NCBI RefSeq assembly: GCF_020497125.1
Contig: NC_059082.1
Location: 18,775,965 to 18,839,964 of the forward strand
From: Mauremys mutica
Lineage: Eukaryota > Chordata > Testudines > Geoemydidae
Direction: 5' to 3'
Length of the DNA stretch: 64,000 bases
Notes under the pieces: generated by a model
Told to the model about the DNA's origin: nothing
Databases searched by the model: none
Seen by the model: the letters and a program-made list of their open reading frames with translations, nothing else
Part shown: positions 1 through 25,525 of the stretch, piece by piece
How the letters are laid out: each line of letters opens with the position of its first letter
How positions within the stretch are numbered: the first letter of the stretch is position 1
Made by a program: the position numbers and the translations under genes

Positions 1-2940
1 TACAACAGAGAGAGAATTGCTGAACTCTAATCCCAACAAACAAATCCACCTGATGAAGAACCCAGTTTTAGAATACTTCCCTTAAGTGTAAATGGCTGAA
101 GTGAACAGGAGAGCCTTTTCTAATTTGGATAGACTACAAAGGGACTTGCTCCTGAGTGAGGAACTCACATCACTACCCTGTATGCTGCATATATGCAACT
201 GAAGCACAGCAGTTACATTTTTTCTGAGACAGAACACGGGCGGGCGGGCGGAGAGGAAAAATCTCACCAGCAAAAATGAAGAGATAAACTGCATAAAGCT
301 GTCTACCAGAGACAGAAGGACTGGGGACTCAAAGGAACCACATCAGTGCTAGGAATCGCTACAGAAGATATGGATGGGTAGTGGTTTTGAGTAGGCAGAT
401 AGTTCATTCTCACAGTTTCCCTGAGATAAAGTGTTTTTCTCACTGTACACTATTTTACACAAGTATTCATCTGAAGTCTGGCTGTATTTTAAAAAGAGAG
501 AGACGCATTTAAAAGAAAAAAGTGAGTTAGAGGTAGTTTCACTAACTACAAATGCCCCATAACCCCCATTGCCAATTTTTATATTTTTACAGAGAGAATT
601 TTGTTCAGTTATAGTTATATTAGGTGCTATTATGGGCAGCACAGATAGTGCTGTGTATAATTAGAAATAATGGAAAATATCAGGTAATATGTAACAGTTG
701 ATAAAAAGAAGAAATGTGATCCTTTAAGATGAACTTACAATAAAATTCAATTAAAAAGACTTATGAAATGATAATTCCATTTGCTTGGTGTTTTTAATAT
801 GTGTGTCACACTTTTCCCAAGCTACTCTGGGAAAAGTGGAAGTCAAACTCAATGGTGAATATGAATCATTGTAAATTAATATATTAAGTTATGGATGGAA
901 GCCAATATTTAACTCGAGCTATCAAAAAATAAAAGTTTGTGTAAGTTAAATTTTGCCACTTAAGTACATTGAAAATGTTTGTGATTTCTGAAATTTTTGA
1001 CATTCTTCACAAAACTGCAGTTAAGTGAGTTGTATTCCTAGCAATTCAAACTTTGATTAATACACTCTTATTAGAGCTCAGAAGTCAAACTGAAAAAATT
1101 AACCAAAGTCCTCATCCTGCAACCACTAAACAGGAATGCTTCTTATTGAAGTCAAAGGGAATTTGGTTTACATAAAGATTTCAGAAATAAAGCCCATAGT
1201 ATATAGATGTGCTAAGAACTTAAAATGGTGAAGAAAGCTGTTATTAGCCTTAAATAATGTTAGATTTTTAAATAAAAGGGGTATCAGATAACTGAAGGCA
1301 ACGATAAAGACGTTTGCACATTAAATTCAAGAAGAGATGAAAGTTTTGCTCTTCAGATATTAGGTTATTTTATTTTCTTGTTTCAAGCATTTATCAGCTT
1401 CTGATCTAAAGCTATGACAACAGCATGAAGTAGCTTAAAGAGACCCTAACCACTGATTTCCCAATCCTGCAATAAAATGGATGCAATCAAACAAACTCCT
1501 GTGGTCCTGTCCCCCAAAGTCAGAGTTCTGTGCAGGTGCACAGATCTGCCTGTACACCTCTCATTTCATAATCAAGGCCTAAATTTATCTTGATACTTAA
1601 ATTTTTTGAAAAGATAAGTGAAACACTCAAAAAATCTAAGTATTTTTTAGTAACAGTTAAAAAGGCTTGTTTAAAATATATAACTTAAGCTAACAGTGTC
1701 ACTTAAAAAAAGTATTTATATTACCATGATGACATACTGTATTTAGAAATGAATTGATTCATTTTTAATCAATCAGTTTTTTGTCTTTAATAAATCTATT
1801 AAGTTATTGAGATCAAGGAACTATAATTTTCTTTACTAAGAAAAATTCAGGCAGATTTTTAGAAGAGTGTGAACAGAAGTTTTGTTTTTATTACAAATCA
1901 TACATTAAAAAAGTGCAGCAAGAAAATCTCAACTGTATTGATAGTCTGTAATGATCACACAACTGAAGACCGAATGTACTTCATGTGATATATTATGGAG
2001 AGAGAAAGTCATTGAGAAAATATGCTAATTATAGCTATCAGTCATGCATGAGGTATCCTTCCACACACTGTACAATAATGAGGTACAAAACAGTATTCAG
2101 TATAACAAAACTAGGAGAAATAAATTTGTGAAACAAAATACTGTAAGGTTCACAGAAACAAAATAATTTGGCATTTACAGTCTAATCAGGGTAGGCAGCA
2201 GTTTTCATAGACTTTCAATCAAAGTAAGTAGCAGGGATAGAGCAAGGAGCAAAGAGGTTGCCAATGCACAATTGTGGATTGCAGAAAAATGTTTTGGTTT
2301 TAAATAAATAAATGTATATAAGAAAAAGATAGATCTCACTTTTATTTTAAGTTAGGACTTTCGCACCAAAATTTCAGTATACCAGATGGTGCCATTAGAT
2401 GCTTTATTCATATTTCTGCACACAGTCACAAAAAAAAATGGTAAAAATTTGAAGCTCTTTATAACAGCAAGATAGAATCTTATTGTTTTGTGCTTTCACT
2501 CATTAAATATCTTACCTAGATGTCATTAATGGTAAAATCATGATATATTTTCAGTAATCAAATGTGTTTTTAAGAGAGAAATGAAAGGACATTATTCTCA
2601 TTCATTGTTTATGAAAAGTCATATCAGATGATGATGTATCAGTATCTAGTTTTAGGAATTTACTGGTGACATTAAAAGAAAAAAATTAACCAAGTACAAA
2701 AATAAGTGACATCTATACGCACAAATGGGCAACCTGAGGATTGAACATACATATGCTATCTATTTCCTATAGCAATTTTGTAAACCACAAGTTCTGATAT
2801 AAATTAACAAAGGATATGGGAATACAAACAGGTTATCTTCATTCTGTGGCTGCACAGAAACTCAGCTATAAAACAAGAAACAACAAAACATTCAGTTTTG
2901 AACATTCTAGTTAAAACACATCAGGTAATAGACTCCTTAC
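1..2940. other. GABPB1 intron sequence left of the last resolved exon
   Basis: AT-rich sequence. I checked for the leucine-zipper exon on the minus strand and did not find it. There are no convincing coding segments or recognisable repeats apart from scattered short A/T runs. Confidence 0.6.
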
Positions 2941-16439
<13,499 letters not shown>

Positions 16440-16532
16440 TTAACAGTAAATTGACACTACTTCTTACGTGTACAAATGCTACCAGAGTTTTTTTAAAAAT
16501 ACCAATCATTTTTCTTCTCTATAATTTTTTTT

Positions 16533-16549
16533 TGGGGGGGGGGGGGGGC
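16533..16549. repeat. Poly-G run
   Basis: About 13 G after a T run, in GABPB1 intron sequence upstream of the start-codon exon. Confidence 0.85.
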
Positions 16550-17179
16550 AAGACTTTTAAAAATTAGATGATGCTTTAGGCATTATAACAAGTTTCCTCA
16601 CCTGCTTAATACACAGCGAACCCGTTCATGCAACCTTTTTTGGACATTCAAATAGAGTTGAAGTTGGGTGAAGAGTTTAATACTTAATATTCCTTCTTGC
16701 ATTATTGTCCACAGCTGTGGAAGGTTTTTCTTTTTTTTTAAAAAGTTACTCCAGCCTCAAATTAGACTGAACTAAATAATAGACTCTAAGGCCTGGTCTA
16801 CACTAGGACTTTAATTCGAATTTAGCAGCGTTAATTCGAACTAACCGCTCAACCGTCCACACCAGGAAGCCATTTAATTCGAACTAGAGGGCTCTTTAGT
16901 TCGAATTTGGTACTCCACCCCGGCAGGTGGAGTAACGCTAAATTCGACATGGCTAGCTCGAATTAGGCTAGGTGTGGATGCAACTCGAACTTAGTAGCTC
17001 CGGGAGCTATCCCACAGTGCACCACTCTGTTGACGCTCTGGACAGCAGTCCGAGCTTGGATTCTCTGACCAGCCACACAGGAAATGACCCGGGAAAATTT
17101 GAATTCATTTTCCTGTCTGGGCACTTTGAATCTGACGTCCTGGCTGGACATCGGGGCGAGCTTCGCAGCACCTGCAACG

Positions 17180-17703
17180 ATGCAGAGCTCTCCAGCAGAG
17201 GAGTTCATGTTATCTGTGAATAGAAAGAGGGACCCAGCATAGACTGACTGTGAACTCTTCGATCTGATCGGTGTGTGGGGCGAGGAGTCTGTGCTTTCGG
17301 AGCTGCGCTCCAAAACAGGGAATGCGAAGACCTACGAGAAGGTCTCCAAAGCCATGAGAGACAGAGGATACAGGCGGGATGCAACGCAGCGCCACGTGAA
17401 AATCAAGGACCCCAGACAAGGCTACCAAAAAATCAAAGCGGCAAACGGACGCTACGGAGCCTGCCACCACTGCCCCACCAGTGACCGTGGACTCTGACGA
17501 TGGGACAGTGTCGACGGCCAGTTCCTCGGTGATGTTCGCGGATGGGGAAGATGAGGAAGGGTTTGTGGAGGACGAGGCAGGCGAGAGTGCTTACAACGCT
17601 GGTTTCCCCGACAGCCAGGATCTCTTCATCACCGTCACGGAGATCCCCTACCAACCCTCCCCGGCCATGAACCCGGATCCTGAATCAGGGGAAGGAGCAG
17701 TCG
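17180..17703 (+). pseudogene. PIF/Harbinger SANT/Myb-like accessory protein, exon 1, broken
   Basis: From ATG 17180 the frame reads 20 codons to TAG at 17240-17242, at the position where a SANT domain normally has its first Trp (CCAGCATAGACTGAC). It then reopens with the trihelix-like LSELRSKTGNAKTYEKVSKA and RGYRRDATQRHVK. A second frame change near 17450-17465 leads to the acidic tail (PVTVDSDDG, DMFADGEDEEG-like, SQDLFITVTEIPYQ). It ends at donor GTCG|GTAAGT, in phase with exon 2 at 19640. In intact elements this protein binds the terminal repeats and imports the transposase. Here it cannot be made whole. Confidence 0.85.
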
Positions 17704-19639
17704 GTAAGTGCTTTAACCATGTTAACTTTTATTCTTAATATAACAGGAATCTTAACTGTGTGAAAAGGAGGTCTCTCTAGATATGGGGATAGAACAGAAA
17801 TCATCCTTGGAGATCTCCACGAAGCTCTCCTTGCGTTAATCGAAAAGCATCAGCAGGAGGTTCCTGGGGAGAGCTGCCTTATTGGGTGCTCCGTGGTAGC
17901 ACAGTTTTCCGCGCGAGGCTTTCATGAGGAACTCAGGGAGCACTGCCTCCCCGAGCACGGCTGCATCGGGCCCTGGTTCGTGCTAGCTTTCACGCAGCAT
18001 GCGCTCTCTATCTCCTTCAGTGACCCTCCTCAGGGTGATCTCGCTCGGAGACTCCTGCATCTAATTAGGGTAATTACTGTAATTTTACGCCTGGTCCAAA
18101 GTATTTTTAAGAAATCTACGGACAGACGGCATAGCACAGACTCAGCACGCAGCTGCGTGACAAGCGTAACGGAAAGCCAAAGAATATAATGGACGCTCAT
18201 GGAGGGAGGGGGGAATGAGGACGCAAGGTATCCCACAGTTCCTGCTGTCTCTGAAAAGTATTTGCATTCTTGGATGAGCTCCAAATGCTTCTAGGGTCAA
18301 ACACAGTGTCTGCGGTGGGTCAGGGCATAGTTCGGCAATTTGCGCGCACACCCCACCCACCACCAGAAGTGAAAACAATCCTCTGTTGACTCTTTTACAT
18401 GTCACCCTATCTTTACTGAATGCTGCAGATAGACGCGATGGTGCAGCACTCAACACCAACATCCTTGCTCCCCCCACACTATGGATGGCTGATGGTACAA
18501 TAAGATGGAAATCCATCCTCATCATCAGCCTATTGGCACATGGGGCAGTGCAAACGGGCTGGTAACCATGCCGACTAGTATCAGTAAGGTCAATCAAGGG
18601 CACCTGTCCCTAATTTTTGATGGCTGATGGTACAATATGGCTGGTAACCGTCCTCATCATTGCAACAGGGGGCTGAGCTCCATCAGCCCCCACCCTTCAT
18701 TGTAAATAAAAGATTCAATTGCCCCTGGACTAGCAGAGGGATGATGGGCTCCTTCATCCACACTCCTTAATGTCCTGCCTGGACTATCATTGCAGCTGGA
18801 GGCTTCCTTCCACTCATTTCTCACAAACAAGTCACTGTGTCTTATGCCTGCATTCTTTATTACTTCATCACACAAGTGGGGGGACAATGGTATGGTAGCC
18901 CAGGAAGGCTGGGGTAAGAACGGAATGAACAGGTGGTGTTGTTGCAGGAGCACCCCCTGTGAATAGCATACAGCTCATAATTTATGCAGGATCGGACACA
19001 GAGCAGCTGTGCTCTCTGGTTCTATGATACAGTGGTTCTCTAGTACACTTGCCCATAATCTAGGCAGGACTGATTCTATTTTTAGATACCAAAAAGGAGG
19101 GATTGACTCAGGGAGTCATTCCCAATTTTTGCTTTTGCGCCCCTGGCTGCTCGGCCAGGGGCACTTATGACAGCACCAAATGGGGCAGTGCAAAAGGACA
19201 GGTAACCATGCCCATCTTATTACCATCTTATTACCAATTTATGGTATGGTTGATGATACAATATGGCTGGTAACCATCTCTGCTGTCATGCAAAAGCAAA
19301 AGCATGCTGCTGTGTAGCGCTGCTGGCCCGCCTCTGTCAGCGGCATCTAGTACACATACGGTGACATACACAAAAGGCAAAACAGTGTCCATGGTTGCCA
19401 CGCTATGGCGTATGCCAGGGCAATTCTGGGGAAACGGGCTTGAAATGATTGTCTGCCGTTGCTTTCCCGGAGGAAGGAATGACTGGCGACATTTACCCAG
19501 AATCCACCGCGAAAATGATTTGTGCCCCAGCAGGCACAGGGGTCTCAACCCAGAATTCACAGAGACAGCCTAGACTCAGTTAATTGTTCGCAAAAATGTA
19601 TCTTTGCAAGGAATTCACTCCCTGTTTCCCATCTCACAG

Positions 19640-20013
19640 CTTCCACTGTCTCCAGACCTGCCACAGCATCCCCCTCGCAGAGGCTGGCAAAGATTAGGCG
19701 GCGAAAGAAAAAGACAAGGGACGAGATGTTCGAGGAACGTATGGGCTGCTACCTAGCAGAGGTGGACCAGCAGAGCCAGTGGAGGGAGACCGTCTCTCTG
19801 TGCCAGCGCTCACACAGCGAACGGGAGGAGAGGTGGCGTGAGGAAGACAAGCAGGCGACTGAAACAATGCTTGGACTAGTGAGGGAGCAAACGGACACGC
19901 TCAGGCGCCTTGTGGATGTTCTGCAGGACCGCAGGAGGACAGAGACACCCTGCAGTGTATCTGCAACCGCACTCCCCCGCCACAAAGTCCCATCCCCCCC
20001 TCACCGAAAATAA
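19640..20013 (+). pseudogene. PIF/Harbinger SANT accessory protein, exon 2
   Basis: The acceptor CATCTCACAG|CTTCC joins in frame with exon 1. It encodes STVSRPATASPSQRLAKIRR, a basic stretch RRRKKKTRDEMFEERM, and a coiled-coil-like tail with REEKW/REEDKQATETMLGLVREQ and DTLRRLVDVLQDRR, ending in a stop at 20011. This exon has no internal stop, unlike exon 1. Confidence 0.85.
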
Positions 20014-20879
20014 TCAGGAGGAGGGGCGGCCGGGGACGTGAATACTGTCAATGCACCCCAGCACAGTGCTCAAGTACCCAAAAGCTCTCATACCCTACAT
20101 TTGCCGAAGTCCTTCACTTCCAGACTCACAGTAGTCCCAATCCCAGTCCCATCCCCTGTCTACTTAAGTAATAAAAATGCTTTGCTGTTAATTACTGTTT
20201 CCGTTATGTTTTTTCAAAGAAGACTGTGTTCGAATGGGGGGCGTGGGGAAGGGGGTGGTTAATTGCATAGGACAGTCACCTTTCCCAGGGTACAGACACG
20301 GGGGCAGGATCAGCAGCGGGTCACACACACGGTGCAGTCAGTAGGCAACCTGGTCGGTTTTTGGAGGTGGTTTCCAGGATCTGTGTGGGCGGGGGAGATG
20401 TGACTTTGCAGCGGGGGAGGGCGGTTACAGATCTTATACAGCGGTCCTTGTCCTGGACCGCTGAGTCACGCAGCTGAGGAATCTGTATCCGTCCTCCTCC
20501 ACCACAAGGTCACATATCCGCCCGCACACAGAATTCCATAAAGAGGGATGGCAGGCTCCGTTGAAAGAAGCATTCCGGCACTGCGGACCGCTCTAGGAGC
20601 AGGAGCCTGTCATTCCTTGAGTTTAGAGGCGGTCTTTACATCACCGCACACCCTACCCAGCACAGCCTGCGTCCCAGTTACAACCCTTTCACGAAAAGTC
20701 ATGAATAAAGAAACCTTTGTTAAGTAATAATGGGACATGTATTTTATTTTTACACGTGTGCTGGAAGTGGGGGTAACGGGGTGAACGGGGTATGTAACCG
20801 AAGAGGAGAGTCAACAGTAACTGGGTAAAGAAACAGGGGCAGGTTCAGCTTCTCTGTAAAGAAACTGAACAGTCACAGG

Positions 20880-21190
20880 TCACGCTGCTCGCTGGTATTT
20901 GAAGAGTTCCTTGTCGCTGTCCCAGGCGCCTGTATAGGGCTTCATGAGCAAGTGCATTAGCGGGCAGGCTGGGTCCCCGAGGATGACTATAGGCATCTGC
21001 ACATCCACAACAGTTATTTCCTGGTCCGGGAAGAAACTACCTTCCTGCAGGCGTCTGAGCAGCCCACAGTTCCTGAAAACACACGCATCATGAACCTTGC
21101 CCGGCCACCCGACGTTGATGTTTGTAAAACGTCCCCTATGGTCCCCCAGTGCTTGCAGCACCATTGAAAAGTAGCCCAATTTCTCAGCAG
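20880..21190 (-). pseudogene. HARBI1-type DDE transposase fragment
   Basis: The minus-strand frame gives YFSMVLQALGDHRGRFTNIN, WPGKVHDACVFRN, ILGDPACPL and KPYTGAWDSDKELF, motifs of the DDE_Tnp_4 family (the D of ILGDPA is a catalytic Asp). It stops soon after KELFKYQ, before the final Glu region, and the N-terminal half is not recognisable. The fragment is therefore truncated at both ends and inactive. The wider open frame to 21392 is not homologous further upstream as far as I can see. Confidence 0.85.
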
Positions 21191-23683
21191 CTGACTGTGG
21201 AAGACGTGGACGATAAAGTGCGAGGAGAAAACGGCGATGATCGCAGCGGGCTCCGTGCTTGCAGTGCTGTGGCGTCCGCGCTGTCACTGACCAGAAAAGT
21301 GCACGAACAGATTGCCCGCAGGCGCTTTCAAGGAGAAAGGGCGTGATTGACGGTTCAATGATGACAGTTACCCAAAACCACCCTCGACACATTTTTTCCC
21401 CCAGCAGGCATTGGGGGCTCTACCGGGACTGCGGGAACTGTGGGATAGCTTCCCACAGTGCACCGCTTCCAAAGTCGACGCTGGCCCCGTGAATGTGGAC
21501 TCAGAAATTCGAATTAGTGTATTTAGTATGGATACACAAATTCGACTTCATAAGGTCGAATCCACAAATTCGAACTAAGTTGATTCGAAATAGTCTTGTA
21601 GTGTAGACAAGGCCTAAATAAAGATGATTTATACTCCCTTACTTGGTATTGATTGCAACCTAGCGCAGCAACATTGGTACCAAGGGTATCAAACAGTACC
21701 AAAGATTTCTGGCTACTTATGTCCCCTGTTCATATTTCCCACTGGCATTGCATACACTCAGAAAAGATATTTACTTTGATTAATTAAGGAGCTTCCATGC
21801 TAAAAATACACTATGATAGACAGGAAGCATAATGCTTTTGATAACAAGGAATTTGGGGGCAGTTGTGGCTTCACCTTGTAAATACACAAAAGCCAGATCA
21901 ATTGTCAAAATTAACAAAACAAAAAAATAAAACTTGAAACGGAAATCCTTAGCCAAGCACTAGAAGCAGTGGATATGCTCACTATAAGTGACTTAAAATG
22001 ACTGAACTAAAATTCAAAATAAAACCAAAAATCCAGAATTCATCATTTCAGAAAAATAGTTAAATATGAAAGAGAATTCCTATCTGATCTGGCAAATGCT
22101 CATATAAACAAACACAAAACCCCATGCTTTCTAAAATTTATGAAATTCATATTCAAAACATCTAACTGTTTCACTGCTTCACACACTATCTTATCAGCCA
22201 AAACATATAACGAACTTTTCATTCTTTTATCAATGATTTCATCTGCAAAAACTGAGAATGGGTTTTGCCAATTTACTTTCCAGTCATGCACGACAAAGGG
22301 GTCAGATCATATTATATTAGTCATAGTTTATGAGAAGCGTGATGTATGAGTGCACTTCGTCATGCCTTTATCTGTCCTGGGGTGGAACTCCGCAGTTCTC
22401 CCACACTTAAATCAGGGCCTGGACTACAGTACCCTGCACGTCAACTGTTCTCACCCTGCAGGTCCAACTGAGTTTGGACACCTGAGGTTCTTCCCTTTGG
22501 CAGTCCAAGACTAGTGATGCCCAGTGTGCGGTCAGGCTTCTTAAAAACAAAGTATTATTTATTTATGAATAGGAACAAAGCTTTGAGTGAAGGGCACATC
22601 ATTGCCTGATGGTAACTTAGGCAGGCCTTAACTTCTTCAGACGCTCAGTCTAACGGGTGCCTGTGTCAGCCTGGTTGCGCTGAACAAGCGCCCCCTCACA
22701 CCTTCGCTAAAAAGACCCTTATTAAATATGCCATAGTTCTTTCCTGAACTGGAACTGCCTCTTAATTCTCAAATATTTGCTCACAAGTGTTTTATCTTGA
22801 CCCATTCTTTCCTTCGCTGCTTGCTTTTCCCTACAGTCCCCTATTAAACAAAATCAATACATTCATACAGTAAAAATCCCAAGAGCCAGGTGAATATACA
22901 GTATTTATAAATTATTACAAAACAGCTCCAATTCCATCACACAAATGATAGGGAAGTTCAGAAAGAAATACCAATAAACTATTATTTTCATTTTTTTTTA
23001 ATGGAGCCAAAATCAGTCACAAAACCAATGAATGTGTAAAGTTTCTTTGTGACTTCTTTAATTATGGTAGTTCCTGATTGAGAAATGGAGGAGTGAGAAC
23101 AAGATGACTAGCACTGTAGACATCTATATTAGTGCTAGTATCAGGAACTAACCTGTCTTTTAGCATAAGGAAGTAAAACCAGCTCATTAAGAGAGGGGAC
23201 TGGGTCTTTTTACTCGTCAGGAAGAATCTTTGCAATAGAAAACATCAAACTAATAATTTACAAATGGCTGTTCCACAACAAAGTCAAGAACAGGAGAAAA
23301 GTAAAGAGTATATTACTGAAAGGCTACAGTATAATTGTGAAAATAGTTTTGGGGGCGGGAGGGGGGAAATGAGCCATTCTATTAATGGATAAAGATGAAA
23401 CAAAGCGCTTTAACCTTTGATAAGGTCATTTCAATAATTCCAAAACAAAAAATTGTTCAGATATTTTATTTCACAGTAAATTTCAACTTTTCGTTCCAAT
23501 ATGGGACAAAAGGAATTTTTGAAATGTCAGAATTCAAATTCCAAATTAGGTTGAGAATCGTTAAATTCCAAGTTTTGACCCGCTCTCAACATAATTCATG
23601 AACTTCACAGTCTAATTTCTCTCCTTTGATTTTGTGATTGTATTTTTACAGGAGGAACCAAACTGTATATAAAAAAAAATTCA

Positions 23684-23905
23684 TCAGTCTTGCAATGGGG
23701 TGTCTGAACTCTGATGCAACCTTCTTTTGAGAATTTCCAAGCCCACACCTCGAGGAGCAAGTAAATAAACTTTTGCTATGGTGCCCTGTGGGGTTGCTCC
23801 CACTAGATGTTTCAGTCCACACTCTCGAAGATATTTGAAGACACTTTCTCAGGGGGTTTGTTTTGTTCATTTGAATCACTGCTGTAGCATTCCCTTTCAA
23901 ATTAT
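23684..23905 (-). pseudogene. Coding-like fragment of unidentified protein, frameshifted
   Basis: The minus strand reads FERECYSSDSNEQNKPPEK, then after a one-base frame change VFKYLRECGLKHLVGATPQG, TIAKVYLLAPRGVGLEILKR and RLHQSSDTPLQD before TGA TGA. The second part is protein-like and 50 codons long, but the first part is in another frame. I cannot assign a family. It could be an old retrocopy exon or a transposon gene piece in GABPB1 intron 1. Confidence 0.4.
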
Positions 23906-25454
23906 ACTACTTTATTTTTGCTTTTCTTAACATTTGATTTTGATGTCTTAATGATGTTTAACTGAATTGTACTATACTTAATAAGTAGCGTCCCAACCAA
24001 GGCAAAGGAAAGGACTTGGAAGATTACAAATAAAATTAGTATTTTTGTCATGTCATTTATCCATTATATGTTTATTACTGGCTAGGTTAAAAGTTAGACA
24101 AAGTATTCTTTTTCAGGAGTTTACATATTGAAATTCTACATTCATAAACTCATCTAATTTTCAGTGACCTACAAGTACAGTTAATTTTATTTCTCATAGG
24201 ATACCAAAAGAAATGTTCACGGAGCCATCTTGTGGTGACAAGAGTAAAAATAACCCTAACAAAAATTACATTGTCAGCCAGTAACAAAATAAAAATCAAA
24301 TTATATAACTTACAGCAGTGAGCAGCAGTGATACTATAGTTGTTGAGAACCAACTAGTTCTTTCACTGAAAGACTTTCTATGCACTTAGAAACTTTCCAT
24401 AGACAAAAAACGTATCACTAATGATATTTCTCATGACTACTCAGCTAAAGTTGATTTTTTTTTTAATTAAAAATTACCTGTGAAAACACTGTTCTAATAT
24501 TACTTTTGGAGTGCTGTTTGTTGCACTTACATAAACTCAAAATGGGTTATTTTTTAAAATAAACTTGTGCACAACCACATTGGACCTTAAATTATACGAT
24601 TTTGCAGCTTTTCTGGATGGTACTTCCCAGAAGCTACTGTAGATTTCTCAGCATATTGGTAGCTTTTGGAATTCAGGGCTGTCCTTAGGAGCTGAGAAAT
24701 GTGTGCGCAATTTTCAGCGGCATCAAGCCCATGCCTGAAACAACTGTGCATGTTCTTATACTGGGGTGGATATTGGCAAGGGTGGCTCTTCACCATCTTC
24801 ACTTTCCTGCTTCTGAGCCAGCCCTGGCATAAAAGTTAGAGCAATCAAAGAGCTGTCCTAATGTACGAGGGCTAGAACAGCCCCCTACAGACTGCTGCAC
24901 TGGCCCGAAATCTGTTGAGCACAACACTACACCCCAGAACAATTCCCCACCACTCCTCTGCCTGCATGAGAGCATCTCAGGAGGGGGTTTTATACCAGCA
25001 GCCTAGGATTTTTCCCCTGCCAGAGAAATCCTCAGCTGCTCCTTTAGGACAACTTTAAGGTCACTTTGTGACACTCCAGCTGCTTGAAGTGACACAAGCA
25101 AGACCAAGAATCTAGCCCTATATGCAGTACAGTAAAATATTATAGTCAACGTTGAGTTTTGCACTTAAAACTGGAATCCATTATAAACTAAGTGCTGCTA
25201 CTGGACTTCCGTAGAGTTGGGACTGAGCATTATAGAGAGCAGGGGGAAGATGGTCCTTTTCAAATACTGTATACATCCTTTTCATCTGACCAGTATAGTA
25301 TGGTCTTTGGGCTCTCCAGCTGCATTCCTGAAATTGGAACTTGGAAAAAAATCAATCAACAGGCTTGTTCCAGACATGACAAACAAGATGTCAGTAGGTT
25401 GAGGATAATATCTTGAGCCTATAACATGAGTAGTCGCTACACCAATTGTTTGTT

Positions 25455-25525
25455 TGCAAAGCCTTTTCTACACTAGAAAGGGTATACTGGTATGGCTATA
25501 CCAGCACACGCTCCTAGTGAACGCA
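25455..25525. repeat. MITE end fragment
   Basis: TCTACACTAGAAAGGGTATA and GGCTATACCAGCACACGCTC resemble 62812-62905. Only one end is visible. Confidence 0.45.

Larger units (their letters stand above)
16790..21614. mobile_element. Full-length PIF/Harbinger DNA transposon (degenerate coding)
   Basis: 4825 bp flanked by a 3-bp duplication TAA (16787-16789, 21615-21617). The ends GGCCTGGTCTACACTA and (reversed) GGCCTTGTCTACACTA are inverted repeats, with TTCGAA-rich subterminal regions. It carries the two usual PIF genes in convergent orientation: a two-exon SANT/Myb-like accessory gene (+) and a DDE transposase fragment (-). Both are damaged. It lies in GABPB1 intron 1. Confidence 0.93.

Noticed and set aside
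22370..22900. Possible LTR or old retrovirus remnant
   Set aside because: The composition differs from its surroundings, but I could not find paired ends, a TATA/polyadenylation order or a target duplication.
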